From NCBI GenBank assembly GCA_029531795.1, contig JAPEIS010000001.1:6696001-6760000 (forward strand): DNA of 64,000 nt, read 5' to 3'. This document shows positions 24,336 through 35,937 of this stretch, piece by piece. The notes under the pieces were generated by a model. It worked only from the letters and a program-made list of their open reading frames with translations, was not told the origin of the DNA and did not search any database. The stretch comes from Sclerotinia nivalis (Eukaryota > Ascomycota > Leotiomycetes > Helotiales > Sclerotiniaceae). The translations under genes and the position numbers were made by a program. Position 1 is the first letter of the stretch. Each line of letters begins with the position of its first letter.

Positions 24336-26666
24336 TCATGATGTTACGTCTGGCACACTACTCCTGCCCAACGAGTCCTTCTCTATGGCTACATCCATCA
24401 TTCGATTTCCACTTATGATTGAGGTTGTGCATATAATGATCTGCTTCCGTGCTGTGTGTTTGTTAGTTAATGCTGAAGTGTTTAAAGAATAATAACGAAA
24501 TGCATACCTTCTTCTTGCTTCGCGATAAACCTCAAAGCTGCAATTTCCGTAAATGTTACTCCACCTAAGAATACAACGAAAACAGTCTTCTTCTCACCAC
24601 TACCCGCGAGAAGAGCTCTTGCTTTAACAGCTTTATCTTCCCCTGCTTGTACCTCGTCAAAAGTCTGGCCTCGTACATGCTTCAATAGTTCATCAAATCC
24701 CCGCCAGCCTTGAGAGGCTCCACCAGTAGCGACACTCGCAGTATTATTCGCATTTCCTCCTCTGGTCATCGACGTTAAATATTGCTTTTGTAATATGCAT
24801 TGAACAAGGCGTATTGAGAGCGGCGCGTAGCCACTGTAGACATAAGCGATGTCATTTGGATCGTGCTCGTTGACTTCATCAACAATTAGGCGAAGTTGTT
24901 TTCGCAGATAAGTATAGTCGGTATTGGTGCCAGTTTGAGTTCCACCCCCGGCCATAGGGATCATTGATGCCATGGGAGATGTTCTTGAAAGAAGTAACTG
25001 TAATTTCTCTAGAGCATCCAAGGTAAGCAGATGCTGGTAACCATACGCCTGTAGAATCATTTTCTTGAATGTATCCAAATCCCGAGGTTTGACACCGCCA
25101 GAGATGCATGATTCCAGGCACAAAAGTCGCAGAACTTCTGGAAGGGGGGCATCTCGAGCAATGAGCTCTTCGATAGCATCGTGTTGCGAAGAAGGATCGG
25201 CACCTGCAACTAAATTCTGTTGAACTTCTAGCAAGCGGCTGAATTGTTCTGTACGAGTGTGTTTCATTATCTCTTCTGCTAAGCCAGTATGTATTTTCAG
25301 ACTTTGTTGTTCGGCCTGGTAACCTGGAAGCTTGTTCACGAAATCTCGCAACTCTGCAGTACTTTTTGTTCCATGTCTACTTTCATAATCATCTTTAAGA
25401 CGTCGTGCGACCTTATTCAATAGTGGTCCAACAATGGCAAAATTGGTATCCCTCAATTGAGTGTAAAGTTTATCGGACGAATCTAGTATTATTTTTCGCT
25501 TTTTGGGCTGGACGGGTGCTGCTCCGACTGTTTTCGAGGACCCTTGAGCAACTTGAGGAGCCGACCCCACAATAGATGAGTCCACATCGGCTTGATTATG
25601 TTGAATGCCTACCGCTTCGTCAATTAACCCTTCATATGTCAATTGCGTCAGTAAGGGGGTCGCGTAATCAATTTCGCGATCGATAATAATGAGGCTTTCG
25701 ATCGTGTTACTTGGAGAGAGCCCAAGCTTGTTGCTTTCATTGGTATCTTCGCCCGCGATCAATTCTTGTCGCATTCGTAAGAGGAGATCTGAAAGTCTTT
25801 TCGCATTGTCACCTTGCCCAGTCATTCGAGGAAACAGGCCATGTTTTTGTTGTATGAGCATCAAAGCACGTGCGACGAGAAATGTCGGTGTTGGGTCTTT
25901 TCGTAAATACAAATCTTCGAATGATTCGTCCAATTCTAATGACAAGAGGTCTTTTTCGAGTGGAAGAAAGTAGAGAGGAAATTCGGCAATACTAGTATCA
26001 CCCAATACTCCGGCTTCTTCAAGAATCTTTTCTGATACCAATGTTCTCCGTGGAACCCAAAATATGGAAAATTCATGTCCCGTCTGGCTCTCTCGCTGCA
26101 TGCGCTTGATATGATCTGGGGCTGTCAGCACGTTCTGATAGCATTAAACACAAGGTGGAATCGAGAATACGCTTATGGTCGTGTTGTCTAAATATATGGA
26201 AATTATTCATGTAAGGGATCAAGACTGACCGAATAGAGTGGGAGCAATACTTCTATAAGGTCTACTTTCGAGATCCCATTAGAGATGTGAGGAAATAAGA
26301 AAAGTCGCCAAAATGAACAAGCACTTACCAGCTATCGATTGAGCATGCTTCGCACTCTCTCCCCTAGCAATGAACACGACGTTCTGCTGGCTAACATCTG
26401 CATTGCCATTCTCTAAAAAGAAAACCTTATCGACGCCATAATCTTGAAGAGTGGAAAACTTGACGATTATGCCGAGTGGACCAGCCAAACTCTTATCAAG
26501 TACCAGATTCTTCTTTCCGCGAACCTGCGAGGAGGAAAGTGTCAGCTGTGGCCTGGAGCAGCCTGGGGGACGGTGAGGTCTTACTTACACCCTCTAGTAA
26601 GTATAATAAATCCTTTCTCGCTTTGTCTTTGATCTGATCTGTATCAAACCCAGCATGAGGAGCCAT
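24336..26666 (-). CDS. VPS33: Vacuolar sorting protein VPS33 (Sec1/Munc18 family)
   Basis: Vps33 is the SM-family subunit of the HOPS and CORVET tethering complexes and binds SNAREs for fusion at the vacuole and endosomes. Five exons: 26666-26589, 26524-26329, 26261-26230 (a 32-nt microexon), 26134-24508 and 24451-24336. The introns are 64, 67, 95 and 56 nt, and the model closes in frame at 682 aa. Family marks are the N-terminal KKNLVLDKSLAGPLGII and VDKVFFLE, then HEFSIFWVPRRTLVSEKILEE, SLIIIDREIDYATPLLTQLTYEGLIDE, and the C-terminal VVFLGGVTFTEIAALRFIAK. The last exon supplies KQIIICTTSIISGNRMMD, the expected SM-protein ending, and without it the frame stops early. A Gln/Pro-rich linker near residue 295-325 is variable in fungi. 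It is divergent from HisRS with only 317 bases between the starts. Confidence 0.93.
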
Positions 26667-26983
26667 GATGAGCTCTACATGCGGGCTGAATGATGATCAC
26701 AGATTTGATGGAAAAGGATGTGGGGGATGCCAGGACAAGCTGTGGATTTCTTAAGGTTCCAAGTACAGTACTTCAAGCTTCAATGATTTAGTTCCGAGCT
26801 CATCGGATTTTTTTGAAGATTTCACCGATCAAATGAAGGAAACTCCCCGCACCTCAAAGGCAAGCGAGTTTTCTGTGCCATACAAGTACTCAGCCTCGCG
26901 ATTGTGCATAAACAAAAAAATCGAGCCTACCCAATGACTCAGAATCGAGGATATTAAAACTCCATATCGATATGAGAAAGTGA
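26667..26983. promoter_or_regulatory. Short divergent promoter region, VPS33 / HisRS
   Basis: 317 bases separate two divergent housekeeping starts, so the regulatory sequences are probably shared. No specific element was identified. Confidence 0.5.
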
Positions 26984-29045
26984 ATGAAGGTCTTTCAAGC
27001 TCAATTACTTAGATCTGCGAGATCGTCACGACTTTCACGACTTTCGCGACTTCCACAACTTCCACAACTTTTACGAATTCCTAATACCCGTTCGGCTTGG
27101 GCCCCCGCGACCCCCGCTCTCACAAAAGTAGAAAGAAAACAATACTACGAAGAATTAAACATGGCTAAAGGTCCAAAGTTTGAGTTGAAGACTCCAAAGG
27201 GGACGAAAGATTGTAGGGAACTCCACATACCTCCGTCAAATTGCTATACACAATTCCAAATTTATGATTATCAACAAACATGTGACATGATACTTATAGT
27301 TCAATAGGGCAAGGAAAGGACATGGTCATTCGCGACAAAATCTTTTCTACTATCACTGAAGCCTTCAAGCGCCATGGAGCAGTCACTATTGATACCCCGG
27401 TTTTCGAGTTGAAGGATATTCTTGCAGGGAAATATGGCGAAGACAGCAAACTCATTTACGACCTGGCAGACCAAGGTGGGGAGATTTGCTCTCTCAGATA
27501 TGATCTAACAGTACCATTCGCAAGATGGTTGGCCATGAACGGAAGTGTACAAAGTATCAAGAGATATCACATTGCGAAAGTCTATAGACGGGATCAGCCA
27601 GCAATGACCAAAGGTCGCATGAGAGAATTCTATCAATGCGATTTCGATATTGCAGGTGTCTACGATCCTATGTTACCCGATGCAGAAGTCATCAGGGTTG
27701 CAACGGAAGTATTTGAAGGTCTTGGCTGGAAGGGACGATATACCATCAAACTCAACCACAGAAAAATATTAGACGGAATCTTCGAAGTTTGTGGAGTTCC
27801 AGAGGACAAAATTCGCACAATCTCTTCTGCGGTTGATAAACTGGATAAACTCTCATGGGAAGACGTGCGCAAGGAAATGACAGAAGAAAAGGGTTTGGCA
27901 GAGGATGTTGCGGACAAGATTGGAGAATACGTCGTACAAAAAGGCCAGAAAGACCTTCTCAGCAAATTACAGGCCGATGAGAAATTGATGGCCAATGCTT
28001 CCATGAAGGCCGGTTTGGAAGATATGGATCTTTTGTTCGGTTATCTAGATGCATTCAAATGCTTAGAGAACGTTTTGTTCGATTTGAGTTTAGCACGAGG
28101 TCTCGATTACTACACAGGAATCATCTACGAAGTCGTTACGGAAGGGTCTGCGCCTCTTGTGAGCACATCAGCCGCTCCTGCTGCCCCACCAAAATCCTCC
28201 AAGAAGCCCAAGAAAGTAGCTGATGCCGATGAGGATCGCTCATCAGATCCTAGTGTGGGTGTCGGAAGTGTCGCAGCTGGTGGACGCTACGATAATCTTG
28301 TCGGCATGTTTGCTGGCAAGGGAAAGCAAATTCCCTGCGTTGGTATTTCGTTCGGTGTTGATCGAATTTTCTCAATCACAAAGGCTAGAATGGAGGAAGA
28401 GCAGACAACAGAACAAGTGCGCAATAACGATGTAGATTGCTTCGTCATGGCATTTGGAGGAAAGGGTTTCACAGGGCTCCTGAAAGAACGAATGTCAATT
28501 TGCTCAACTCTTTGGGAGGCTGGTATCAAGGTTAGCAAAAGGTTCGGTTTCCCGAGGGTATCATTTACTAACAATTATCCTAGGCGGAGTTCCTATACAA
28601 AGTCAAACCAAAATTACCAAACCAATTTAAGGCTGCCGAGGTGAATGGTGTACCTTTCAGCGTCATCCTAGGCGAGGACGAAATCGCCCAAGGCAAAGTT
28701 AAGATTAAGGAGAATGGTCTAAGAGATGGTCATCCGGAGAAAGACGGTGTTATGGTCAATCTTGACGCTTTAGTCTCCGAAGTCAAGCAACGACTAAAGA
28801 GAAAGGCTGATATCGATAACATGACGCGAAAAGCCGATGGTCTGAGAGTTGTAGGAGGCATTAAAGATGATAAAGCTAAGGAAAATGCAATCTCTGCAAA
28901 AGACCATACTGCTGAGGCTCTGGCAACGAATCCTACAGAGTCTGAAAAAACGACAGAAAGTGCCGAGCCTTCCTCGGAGACGGAAAAGCCTATGGAAGAA
29001 ACTCCTTTATCTCAAGAAGCCATAGGAGCTGTCCCCGCTTCTTGA
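26984..29045 (+). CDS. HTS1: Histidyl-tRNA synthetase, probably mitochondrial and cytosolic forms
   Basis: This class II synthetase charges tRNA-His. Three exons, 26984-27212, 27308-28530 and 28584-29045, give 637 aa. Intron 1 has an unusual GTAGGG donor; intron 2 is GTTAGC..CCTAG. The junction [17 protein letters not shown] matches the family exactly. Motif 2 is [20 protein letters not shown], the histidine loop is [12 protein letters not shown], and motif 3 is [12 protein letters not shown]. The first 59 residues are Arg/Ser/Leu-rich without acids at the start, like a mitochondrial presequence. An in-frame ATG at 27161 ([17 protein letters not shown]) would give a cytosolic form of 578 aa, as known for yeast HTS1. 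The C-terminal about 80 residues form a Glu/Ser/Thr-rich extension beyond the anticodon-binding domain. A Lys/Ala/Pro-rich insertion near 385-415 is also present. Confidence 0.95.
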
Positions 29046-30300
29046 AGAATTAAATGATTTTAAGCAATTCCCATATACATATTCGCAACACAATAGCATA
29101 GAGTGTATGAGACCCAATGCATTGATGATCTGTTCATGAGATCATGATTCCATCTAACATGGCGCCATTATTTGTTTCCCCATTTTTTTTGTTTCCCACT
29201 ACCCTAGGTAAGATGTTTCCAGGTCTGATTCAATACGAACTAGTTCAGTGACGGCTTGAGGTATGGAACGACTATTCAGATATCTCGAAACGACGTGGGT
29301 GTTTGACATTTCATGAACGGAGAACTTGTGGCTTGAAAACATGACTTGAAAAAATGGCTAGTAGATTGAATAAGCAAACTATCCGTGAAGCATGGGATGA
29401 TAGTACCGTATATCAGATTAAACCATCTAGTATCTTACTATATCTACTGCCAGTAACCAGCCTTATACTTCGTAGTCAAAAAATGAAAAGAAATAATAAT
29501 GGTGCAGCAACTTAGATGTCTTTTCCATAAAGTGAAGTCCGTGCTAGCCAGGTGCCAAGTAAACATCAGTGCATTTTTTGTTTCGGAATCGATTTTTCAA
29601 TCACACTTCACTTATTCACTGACTTCAGATGTGAAGGATCATCGTAAATTATGTTTGGATGAACGTTTCTTTCCCTGAATTTATCTTATCACACTTGTGA
29701 AAAGCCTCTCAAATATGCACTGCATTATGATGATACTTATGGTCGAACAAGTGAAGCCTGTGAGTAGTGAAGCTGAGATGATGGTTGCCCGCACAGTCTT
29801 GGTTACAAAGATTACTTCTCTCCTCTGGTATCATACCAATGAGAATTCGACATTTTCTCTTCAATCTCTATATTCTTTTGCCTCTCATTTGTATTATGAT
29901 TCTATGATTCTATGATTCTATTGCCTTGTATGTGTTGTTTCTTTTGTTTCATGTATTAATTCTCATCTCATGTTCTTGATGTAAACAACCCTTTTTACAG
30001 AATTTTTATTTATGTCAATAAACTACTCAAGGTGGCAACCATATCAGTTTAGATTGATATTCTATAGGCTCTCATAATTCGTATTACCACTGAATACTTG
30101 GGTTGATCTCGAGTGTACTGGTCTGCAATATCCCAGTGGCTAATGACTTTTCTGGGTCATAATACGGGAGCTTGCATCACGGATACCAAGGGTTTTCCGT
30201 CCGAAATCGATATCGTCCCTACAAACGGAGTCAAGAAATTCGATAAATCTTTGTCACAGTAAGGATAATACGGCACAGCATTTTGAAAAGTATAGGAGGG
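29046..30300. other. Spacer after HisRS
   Basis: 1.25 kb with no gene I can support. A short tandem of GATTCTAT occurs near 29899-29922. The rest is unremarkable AT-rich sequence plus the upstream region of the next gene. Confidence 0.45.
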
Positions 30301-31558
30301 ATGATACACCTAAAATTGCAACCAGTGGAAGGGAATTCAACATCCTCAACTTCTTCTACAACATCAATAACCTCATCAACGACACTTCCACCCAAGAAAC
30401 AAAGGCCAAAACCAATAAGGCCAATTTGGGACAGACTCATATTTCCTTACACTCTGGAAGATTGGAAGATCATTATGGATGAAGTCAAGAAGCTGTATAT
30501 AGGACGGCAATACAAACAGTGCACTGCACGATGCATAAATATTCTCGATAGCATCACAGATCCAGTATGTCAAGTTCAGTGCTATGTATTTGTCATACTA
30601 ACATAATACTCAGTATCGAGTTCATCCTCTTTATTCACTTTTCTTGTCCTTTTATTGTGCCACTTGTTTAGAGATAACGGCATCGAATCTTCACAACAAC
30701 TCTCCTCAAAAGCTTTCGCTCCTCCGAGATTCTCTATTGTACTTTCAGAAAACAGAAGAATACATCACGTACACAGATATACCCATCGAAGGCGATGACT
30801 CGACACCAGGCAATCGATCCTATTCAATGTCATCTACATCGAGTGCTCGTTCTTCTGTGGATTCCGTGTTTTCATCAACATCATTCCCTTCTACTGCCGA
30901 TGGTCTCTCGCCCGCTTTCTCATCCTGCTCTTTCGAGGACGATAACGACGAAAAGACTCCTACACGCAGACGCACACTTTCCGTATCATCAGTCGCATCG
31001 ATACAATCCACACAATCGACAGACACCACTACTACCGCAGATAGACCCGCACCACTGCGTATAAAGAAGAAAGTTTCTTTCTCTCCAGCATTACCCACAT
31101 TGATATCTGCACAGAATCTTGAAAATTCAAGCAGTATGGAAACTATTCCCCGCGCTATTCAATCCCAAATTACACTTCCTCGGCCTATAATCTCCTCCAA
31201 ATGCCAGTCACCATCCCCGATTCACCCCTCTCTCAACATACATCTCACGAGCTATAACCTCAACCTCTCATCATTAACCACACAACTAACCTATCACATC
31301 ACACACGTCAACAATCTCATCGATACCATACAAAATGTACGTAAATCTCGACGCAGCAACCAAGCTTCATTTTCCCCTTCATTACTCAATTCCTCTGGTG
31401 ATCTCAATAACGAGGATAAAGAGGAGATGAGACGAAGGGAAATTCGAGAAAGGATCGAGAAATTGAGAAGTGCAGGCTGGGAAAAGAAAAGATGGGATGG
31501 GAGCGGATATGAGGCGTTGAGAGAGAAAGTTGATAATGAGCTGAACGGATGGATATGA
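30301..31558 (+). CDS. Conserved fungal protein of unknown function (helical N-terminus, Ser-rich centre)
   Basis: Two exons, 30301-30564 and 30614-31558, with a 49-nt intron (GTATGT, branch CTAAC, acceptor TCAG); 402 aa. Residues about 1-35 are Ser/Thr/Pro-rich. Residues about 40-140 look like paired helices (LEDWKIIMDEVKKLYIGRQY, then ITDPYRVHPLYSLFLSFYCA, then LRDSLLYFQKTEEYI), reminiscent of a TPR-like fold. This part resembles proteins seen across Pezizomycotina, but I cannot name a function. Residues about 150-265 are Ser/Thr-rich and probably disordered. The C-terminus is charged and helical with a conserved-looking AGWEKKRWDGSGYEALREKV ending. The ATG at 30301 is the first in frame. 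Confidence 0.75.
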
Positions 31559-34500
31559 TATGATATGATATTTTTTTTCTTTTTCGTCGCTTCTATTTTT
31601 TTAATGATGTATTATTTGGACATGATGATGATATGAGTGGTATTTGGTATGATGGCACGATGGTATACCCATTGCTAAAATGTTAGATTTTAGGACCCAA
31701 GGTGTGTGGTGGTTTGGGATATCTGGAAGCCTTTGCTCAAAAGTGTCGAGATATCAGCAATGGGCTAGATGTGTATTTAAAGTGGATGATTTGGCGATTA
31801 GCTCTCGGTCTATCATTTGGAGATTCGACAAGGGATGTCGCAATGTTTAAGGCTCTGAGCTCACCCATGCATCTCATTGCAGATTCTAGTAGACTAGAAC
31901 CAGGTTTCCAACGGAGATCTCGGTAAACCAGAATGTGCGAACACTCGACATGTACTTCATGATCTACTTTCCTCTTCCCATCTTCCGTTTTACCCTTCAA
32001 TTCCTCCAATCGTTTTCATGCTGGTTGCATTTTCTCATTGTCGCCATACCCTTTTGAGCGTCCCCTTTTCGCGGTTGCTGATATTATTCGATGAAAAAGA
32101 CTCATATACTTCAACGGTCATGCAACGCACCTCCGTGGGTATGTAATATACATTACAAAGTAGTATATAAAACGTACCGAGTATTCATTTGGTAAATTCG
32201 GCCAAGCTAAGTAGGGATGCTTAATACTTAATTTTAGCGCCGATTACCTAGTTCATTTTAAAGTGGAGCGGTTCTGAGGCTCAATCAGGAACTTTTACGG
32301 AGTTGTGTATGCGGGATGGGGCATCTATCGTCCGAATGTTTTGATGATTTGTAACGCGTAGATAAATCTTTTTTGTCATGAGATGGTATTTTCAAAATAT
32401 TCTCGAAATAAAATTCGGATTATCATAAAATCAGAGATACCGGATTGGTTCGAGGCATCGTTCCAGCGCACGGCCCCTCGGCATCCCTTATTTTTAAGTT
32501 TCTGCGGTAAATCTACTCGTGTCAACTCAAATGCTTATATTACACTAATAAACCCTTTTAGAATAAGGTTATTTCTTATTTTCTATTTCTCTATTTCCGA
32601 GTGGAAGAGTTTAGCGGAGTTAATGCGAAAATCTTCACCTTGTCGTGTCAACTTGTCCAACTTGTAATTCATCCAATCATACCTACACTTATAACCTTAT
32701 TTCTTCATAGGGAAAGTGTAGTACGACGCACTTCAGTTTTTGAGTTTTTACCTTTCGGTACTTGTGCGGCCATAAGCACGTACCACCAGATGGTCAACTA
32801 CAGCTACACGAAGAATAATAAGTGGGATGTCGGAAATATACTTCCTGGCAACGCGAATAGCATGGTCAGAGTAATTTAGAAGCTGCTCATTGGCTCAAGT
32901 TATACAATTTCCATTTTTTTTTTGGCTTTCGGTATTTAGCACACCCGGAATGACTCATTCGACCCCTGATATCGCGCACATAGCTCTGCAGACCGCCCAT
33001 ATGGCCATATGGGTGGAATTCTTGTTATCAAATTCTCGCAACGCTGTCACATTTTAGATGAATCAGTGTTCAGTCTGTCAAACATTTACAAGCTACTACA
33101 CTGTACATTCCCACTGGAATGTTCAGCGTATAGATAAATCCTTTCCAGAAGCCGCAGCTCTAGACCCTCTGACGGTGGGAAACTAAATCTAGTGCGGGAA
33201 CTGTTGATTTGCCTTACATCTTTTTCGCTGAAGTGCATAATGGTTTGCAGATGATCAATTTGGGCCATGAGGCTTACATAGCAGTTTCATTCTCGATTCA
33301 CTGTACTTCAAGACTCTGGGTTCATCGTTTTTTGAACACTGCAAAAAAGTACTAGTGTGCCGATGCGCCTTGACGACATGATCACCCAGTGGTGTTGGGA
33401 AATCTGCTGGCTGGCTCATACATATATGAGGGCGATGACCCAGCATAGAGAGTTAACTGTGAAAGTCCAAAGGACACAGCAGAAACGAGGATATCCTGCA
33501 TGTCTGCCACGGCACGAGAATGCTCTCAAAGGATAGCCGATTATGCAATTTTGATTTTTGAAAACATTTATATATCCATCATCATTGATATGAGAGTTGC
33601 AGGGTGCATCAAGTTGCCAATATCGGAGTTAATGTAAGATAGTCGGTACTAAAAATAAGTGGTAAAGCAGAATCACAGTTTTAACTTGATTTATTGTTAA
33701 TTTGGAATGGTGGTGCAAGTATCTCATTGGAAAGGTGTTGATATAAGGTTACTTGCCCGTTTGACCCTAACGCAATGAAGATAAAGTGCTGACAATAAGT
33801 TAAGCAATATAATTCTTCCGTGCCACATCTCGCATCATAATGTTCGATTTGTCACAGCCTTGTAATTTTGACAAAGCAAATCCAGTGATCTGGCAAATAT
33901 GGGAGTCAATTGCAGTTTAATGTGTTCAAGATAAAGTTCAATCCTGAGGTCCATGCAAGCAAGATGCAATATTCAACGGGCAAATATGTAGTGCGATAAC
34001 AATGAAAGACATTGCTATTCGTCGGAGTACCGTAGTCTTTATGCATATTTCCACACCAAGAAGGAAGGAGATTACGAATCTACGCAAGCTGTCTTGTCAA
34101 GAAACCCAAAGTCCCCTTTAACTTCTGCAAGTGGCTGACATGGCCTTCATTTGGTTCTTTTAGGTTTGAGGTTTGAGCAGGCGGCATTCGGCAGTCATCG
34201 TTTGTCCGTCATAATCGTAGGCCCACACACACCCAGTCTTGACCCACTTCCCTACTACATACGTCCAACCTTCACTAGGCTTGTGGGCCTACGGTTAATA
34301 AACTCATCTTCAACGTCCAGTAGGCTTGTGGGCCTACGATCAATATACTCGTCAACCACATGGGCGACGTATCATTCGTACGGACTTGGTACAAAAACAT
34401 ATAGTCCGTAGAAATGCTTTATATAGCTTGATAATTTCTCAGTCAGATTGTAGCTTCACTACTCAAGCATTGTCTCTTTAGTTCACTCTCTTCGCTTTAC

Positions 34501-34572
34501 TTATAGGAGACATTTCAACAATACTATTCCTCAGTCTATTCCTCAACATCCTTCAATTTCCTCCTCCTAAAC
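31559..34572. other. Gene-free spacer upstream of the glycosyltransferase
   Basis: Three kilobases without a supported gene. Short open frames at 31702-31926, 32383-32879 and 33086-33446 have no recognisable character. A 45-bp tandem duplication with a palindromic core lies at about 34276-34365. The sequence is moderately AT-rich and may contain decayed insertions I could not identify. Confidence 0.5.
34216..34365. repeat. 45-bp tandem duplication and inverted GTGGGCCTACG motifs
   Basis: The 18-mer TAGGCTTGTGGGCCTACG occurs at 34276-34293 and 34321-34338 with similar flanks, a tandem duplication of period 45. The 11-mer GTGGGCCTACG within it recurs inverted as CGTAGGCCCAC at 34216-34226. The cluster is 235-357 bases upstream of the glycosyltransferase ATG and could act as a cis-element. 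Confidence 0.8.
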
Positions 34573-35937
34573 ATGACGAAACTCGCCAAACCACTCATAC
34601 TGATATGTAGCACTCCCGTAACCGGGCATCTGGGCCCGTGCAAAATCCTAGCCAAATCCCTCAAGAAACGCGGCTATGAAGTAACATTTATAACTGGCAC
34701 ACAATATGGACCCGCGATCTCGGCATTGGGTGTCACATTTGTCCCTCTACAAGGACTTTCGGATTACGACTTTGATCCCGAAGTATGGGAAAAGAGATTC
34801 CCTGAACGAAAAGGTCTCGAGGGCCTTGCAGAATTGGTTTTCGACATGGAACATTTATTTAATACACCCATAGCCTCACAATTCGAAACTGTCCAACGCG
34901 CTCTAAAAATCATGACGGAGAAAGATCCAGGAAGGCCGATTATTGTTCTTCAAGATCTTACTTTCTGTGGTATTATGCCGCTAATACTGGGTGCCGAGGG
35001 CCTCAAACCAACGGGTGTTATCGCTATTGGACATGCAGCTATGATGATTTCAAGTCAAGACGCTCCACCCATGGGAACTGGAGGACTTCCAGATACTTCA
35101 CCCGAAGGTCGCAAACGCAATATAGCTATGCATGAAGCGGCACGAAACGGAATATTCCGTAAAGTCAATGAAAAATTTTACGAAGAATTCGACAAATTGG
35201 GCGCCCGACGCCCGCATGTTGATCCGATTGATTCCATGTATGTCATTCCAGATAGGTTTATCCAACTCTGCACTCCCAGTGCCGAATTTCCTCGAAGTGA
35301 CTTGCCCAAGACAGTATTTTTCTCGGGCGGTTTACCGAGAGATCCTAGAGTTGCAGTGGCTACACGTCCTAGTTGGTGGGAGGAAGTCACTACAAATCCA
35401 TCCAAAAAGCGCATTGTATTTGTGAGTCAAGGAACCGTGGCGGTGAAATATGAGGAATTAATCATTCCAACCATACAAGCATTTGCCGATCGCGATGATA
35501 TCATCGTCATCGTAGCGCTAGGTATCAAAGGTGCATCTCTACCCCCTTCGGTAAAAATCCCAAGCAATGTGCGCGTGGAAGATTTCATCCCCTTTGATGA
35601 TATCCTTCCATATTGCGACGTGCTTGTCACAAATGGCGGATATGGAGCCTTTCGACACGGATTGAGTAATGGGGTTCCGATGGTCATGGGAGGAGATGCG
35701 CAGGAGAAACCGGAAACGGCTGCACGGTGCGAGTGGGCGGGTGTAGGGATTAATTTGCGCACGGGCAAACCCAGCGTGCAGTTGTTGGGAGAGTCGGTCG
35801 AGAAGGTGCTTACGGATAAGAAGTATAAGGATAGGGTTATGGGGATTAAAAGTGAGATGGATAGTATAGATCCCATTGATTTGTTTGAGAAGCATATTCT
35901 GGAGTTGCTTCAGGAGAAGACTGCTCTGGCGAATTGA
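34573..35937 (+). CDS. UDP-glycosyltransferase, MGT-like (GT1 family)
   Basis: A single exon of 454 aa. The GT-B fold is visible. The N-terminal acceptor domain starts PLILICSTPVTGHLGPCKIL with the typical GH near the first helix, then KKRGYEVTFITGTQY. The C-terminal donor domain has KRIVFVSQGTV, DFIPFDDILPYCDVLVTNGG, and GVPMVMGGDAQEKPETAARC, which corresponds to the nucleotide-sugar binding region of macrolide-type glycosyltransferases (HGGxGS-like site here NGGYGAFRHGLSNG; the usual His is replaced by Asn). It probably transfers a sugar from a UDP-sugar to a small lipophilic acceptor such as a secondary metabolite or xenobiotic; the acceptor is unknown. No signal peptide or membrane anchor is evident, so it is probably cytosolic. 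It stands alone, with no biosynthetic genes beside it. The lack of introns differs from most neighbours. Confidence 0.9.
   Translation: MTKLAKPLILICSTPVTGHLGPCKILAKSLKKRGYEVTFITGTQYGPAISALGVTFVPLQGLSDYDFDPEVWEKRFPERKGLEGLAELVFDMEHLFNTPIASQFETVQRALKIMTEKDPGRPIIVLQDLTFCGIMPLILGAEGLKPTGVIAIGHAAMMISSQDAPPMGTGGLPDTSPEGRKRNIAMHEAARNGIFRKVNEKFYEEFDKLGARRPHVDPIDSMYVIPDRFIQLCTPSAEFPRSDLPKTVFFSGGLPRDPRVAVATRPSWWEEVTTNPSKKRIVFVSQGTVAVKYEELIIPTIQAFADRDDIIVIVALGIKGASLPPSVKIPSNVRVEDFIPFDDILPYCDVLVTNGGYGAFRHGLSNGVPMVMGGDAQEKPETAARCEWAGVGINLRTGKPSVQLLGESVEKVLTDKKYKDRVMGIKSEMDSIDPIDLFEKHILELLQEKTALAN

Noticed and set aside
34151..34411. 86-codon frame with a repeated LVGLR..SS pattern
   Set aside because: It simply translates the 45-bp tandem duplication upstream of the glycosyltransferase.
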